This document shows positions 61,671 through 61,917 of a stretch of 61,917 nucleotides of DNA, in pieces; the stretch's first letter is position 1; every line of letters begins with the position of its first letter. The stretch lies in the IMG/VR virus record IMGVR_UViG_3300013120_000579, positions 1 to 61,917 of that record; one strand, 5' to 3'. Origin of the DNA: a virus. The notes under the pieces were generated by a model. That model was not told the origin of the DNA. It saw only the letters and a program-made list of their open reading frames with translations, and made no database searches. A program made the position numbers and the translations under genes.

Positions 61671-61917
61671 TTATTCTCCAAAATAACGGTTATGTAATGT
61701 AGTTATTATTTTGGCCGCAGAACTGTCAGTGTTTTCTTCAGCAACTTTCTCAGATTTTTCATCTTCATTATAATCTTCAGCTGCTATTTTGTTCAATTCA
61801 GCAGCAAAAGATCTTGCCATAATTTGTCCACCTTCTACCATTTCTGCAGCAAGTTTCTTTAATCTACTATCTTCTTCATCAGTTGTCAAGTCTTTTTTTT
61901 CTTCAGCTGTTTTTTCT
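61671..61917 (-). CDS. acidic helical protein, partial at the right window edge
   Basis: The frame is open to the window edge and begins, as seen here, EKTAEEKKDLTTDEEDSRLK. A TTG at 61889 is a possible but unneeded start. GGQIMARSFAAELNKIAAED duplicates the motif of the next gene, and EKTAEE also recurs there, so the two genes are tandem paralogues. The end is TLHNRYFGE. Located before the capsid genes; scaffold-like role inferred. Confidence 0.55.
   Translation of the reverse strand, partial: EKTAEEKKDLTTDEEDSRLKKLAAEMVEGGQIMARSFAAELNKIAAEDYNEDEKSEKVAEENTDSSAAKIITTLHNRYFGE

Overview
This window is part of a large, AT-rich genome of a tailed phage with a contractile tail (myovirus morphology). 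It carries a tail sheath, tail tube, tape measure, gp25-like and J-like baseplate proteins, a major capsid protein and several very long fibre proteins, next to a phage replication module. I see no terminase, portal, DnaB-type helicase or primase, so the genome continues beyond both edges. No tRNA gene or CRISPR array was found. The host cannot be named. Late genes mostly have strong Shine-Dalgarno sites (GGAGG/AGGAG) and sigma70-like promoters. Three fibre-region genes carry signal peptides of the style seen in Bacteroidota/Ignavibacteria-like bacteria (ending ...IAQ or ...FPQ), which is only a hint.

Layout. (i) 1-28.8 kb, minus strand, read right to left: tail assembly chaperones with a likely -1 frameshift, tape measure, hub-like protein, a sigma-factor-like protein, baseplate wedge proteins, four to five giant fibre or adhesin proteins, then a lysis-like cassette (coiled-coil protein, membrane-anchored protein, amidase, membrane protein) and a broken HNH homing endonuclease at the left edge. 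(ii) 28.9-49.3 kb, plus strand: the DNA metabolism module, with a UvsW-like helicase, a CCA-transferase-like protein, two Holliday-junction-resolvase-like nucleases, an MBL hydrolase, a PolB-type exonuclease, a Sak4/RecA-like ATPase, an SSB-like protein, a glycosyltransferase, a dUTPase-fold protein, a phosphoesterase, a sigma70 factor, family A DNA polymerase and a DUF1599 protein. (iii) 49.3-61.9 kb, minus strand: capsid proteins, neck or fibre proteins, tail sheath and tube. The plus-strand module therefore splits the structural genes between the tail tube and the tail chaperones. A bidirectional terminator at 49.3 kb and a divergent promoter region at 28.9 kb mark its borders.

The most interesting system is at 42135-43586. 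An 82-residue protein ends in a MoaD/ThiS/ubiquitin-like VTLINSLVGG tail. It is followed by a JAB/JAMM metalloprotease and a ThiF/E1-like adenylating enzyme. This is a compact phage-borne ubiquitin-like (or sulfur-carrier) system without a recognisable E2, and a perfect 12-bp hairpin separates the Ubl gene from the protease gene. The window also holds two gene interruptions at catalytic motifs. A group I intron with an LAGLIDADG-type ORF splits DNA polymerase inside VHD|E; its splice sites can be placed to the base, with a 7-bp P1 helix. A second intron-like insert splits the helicase inside its DEVH box.
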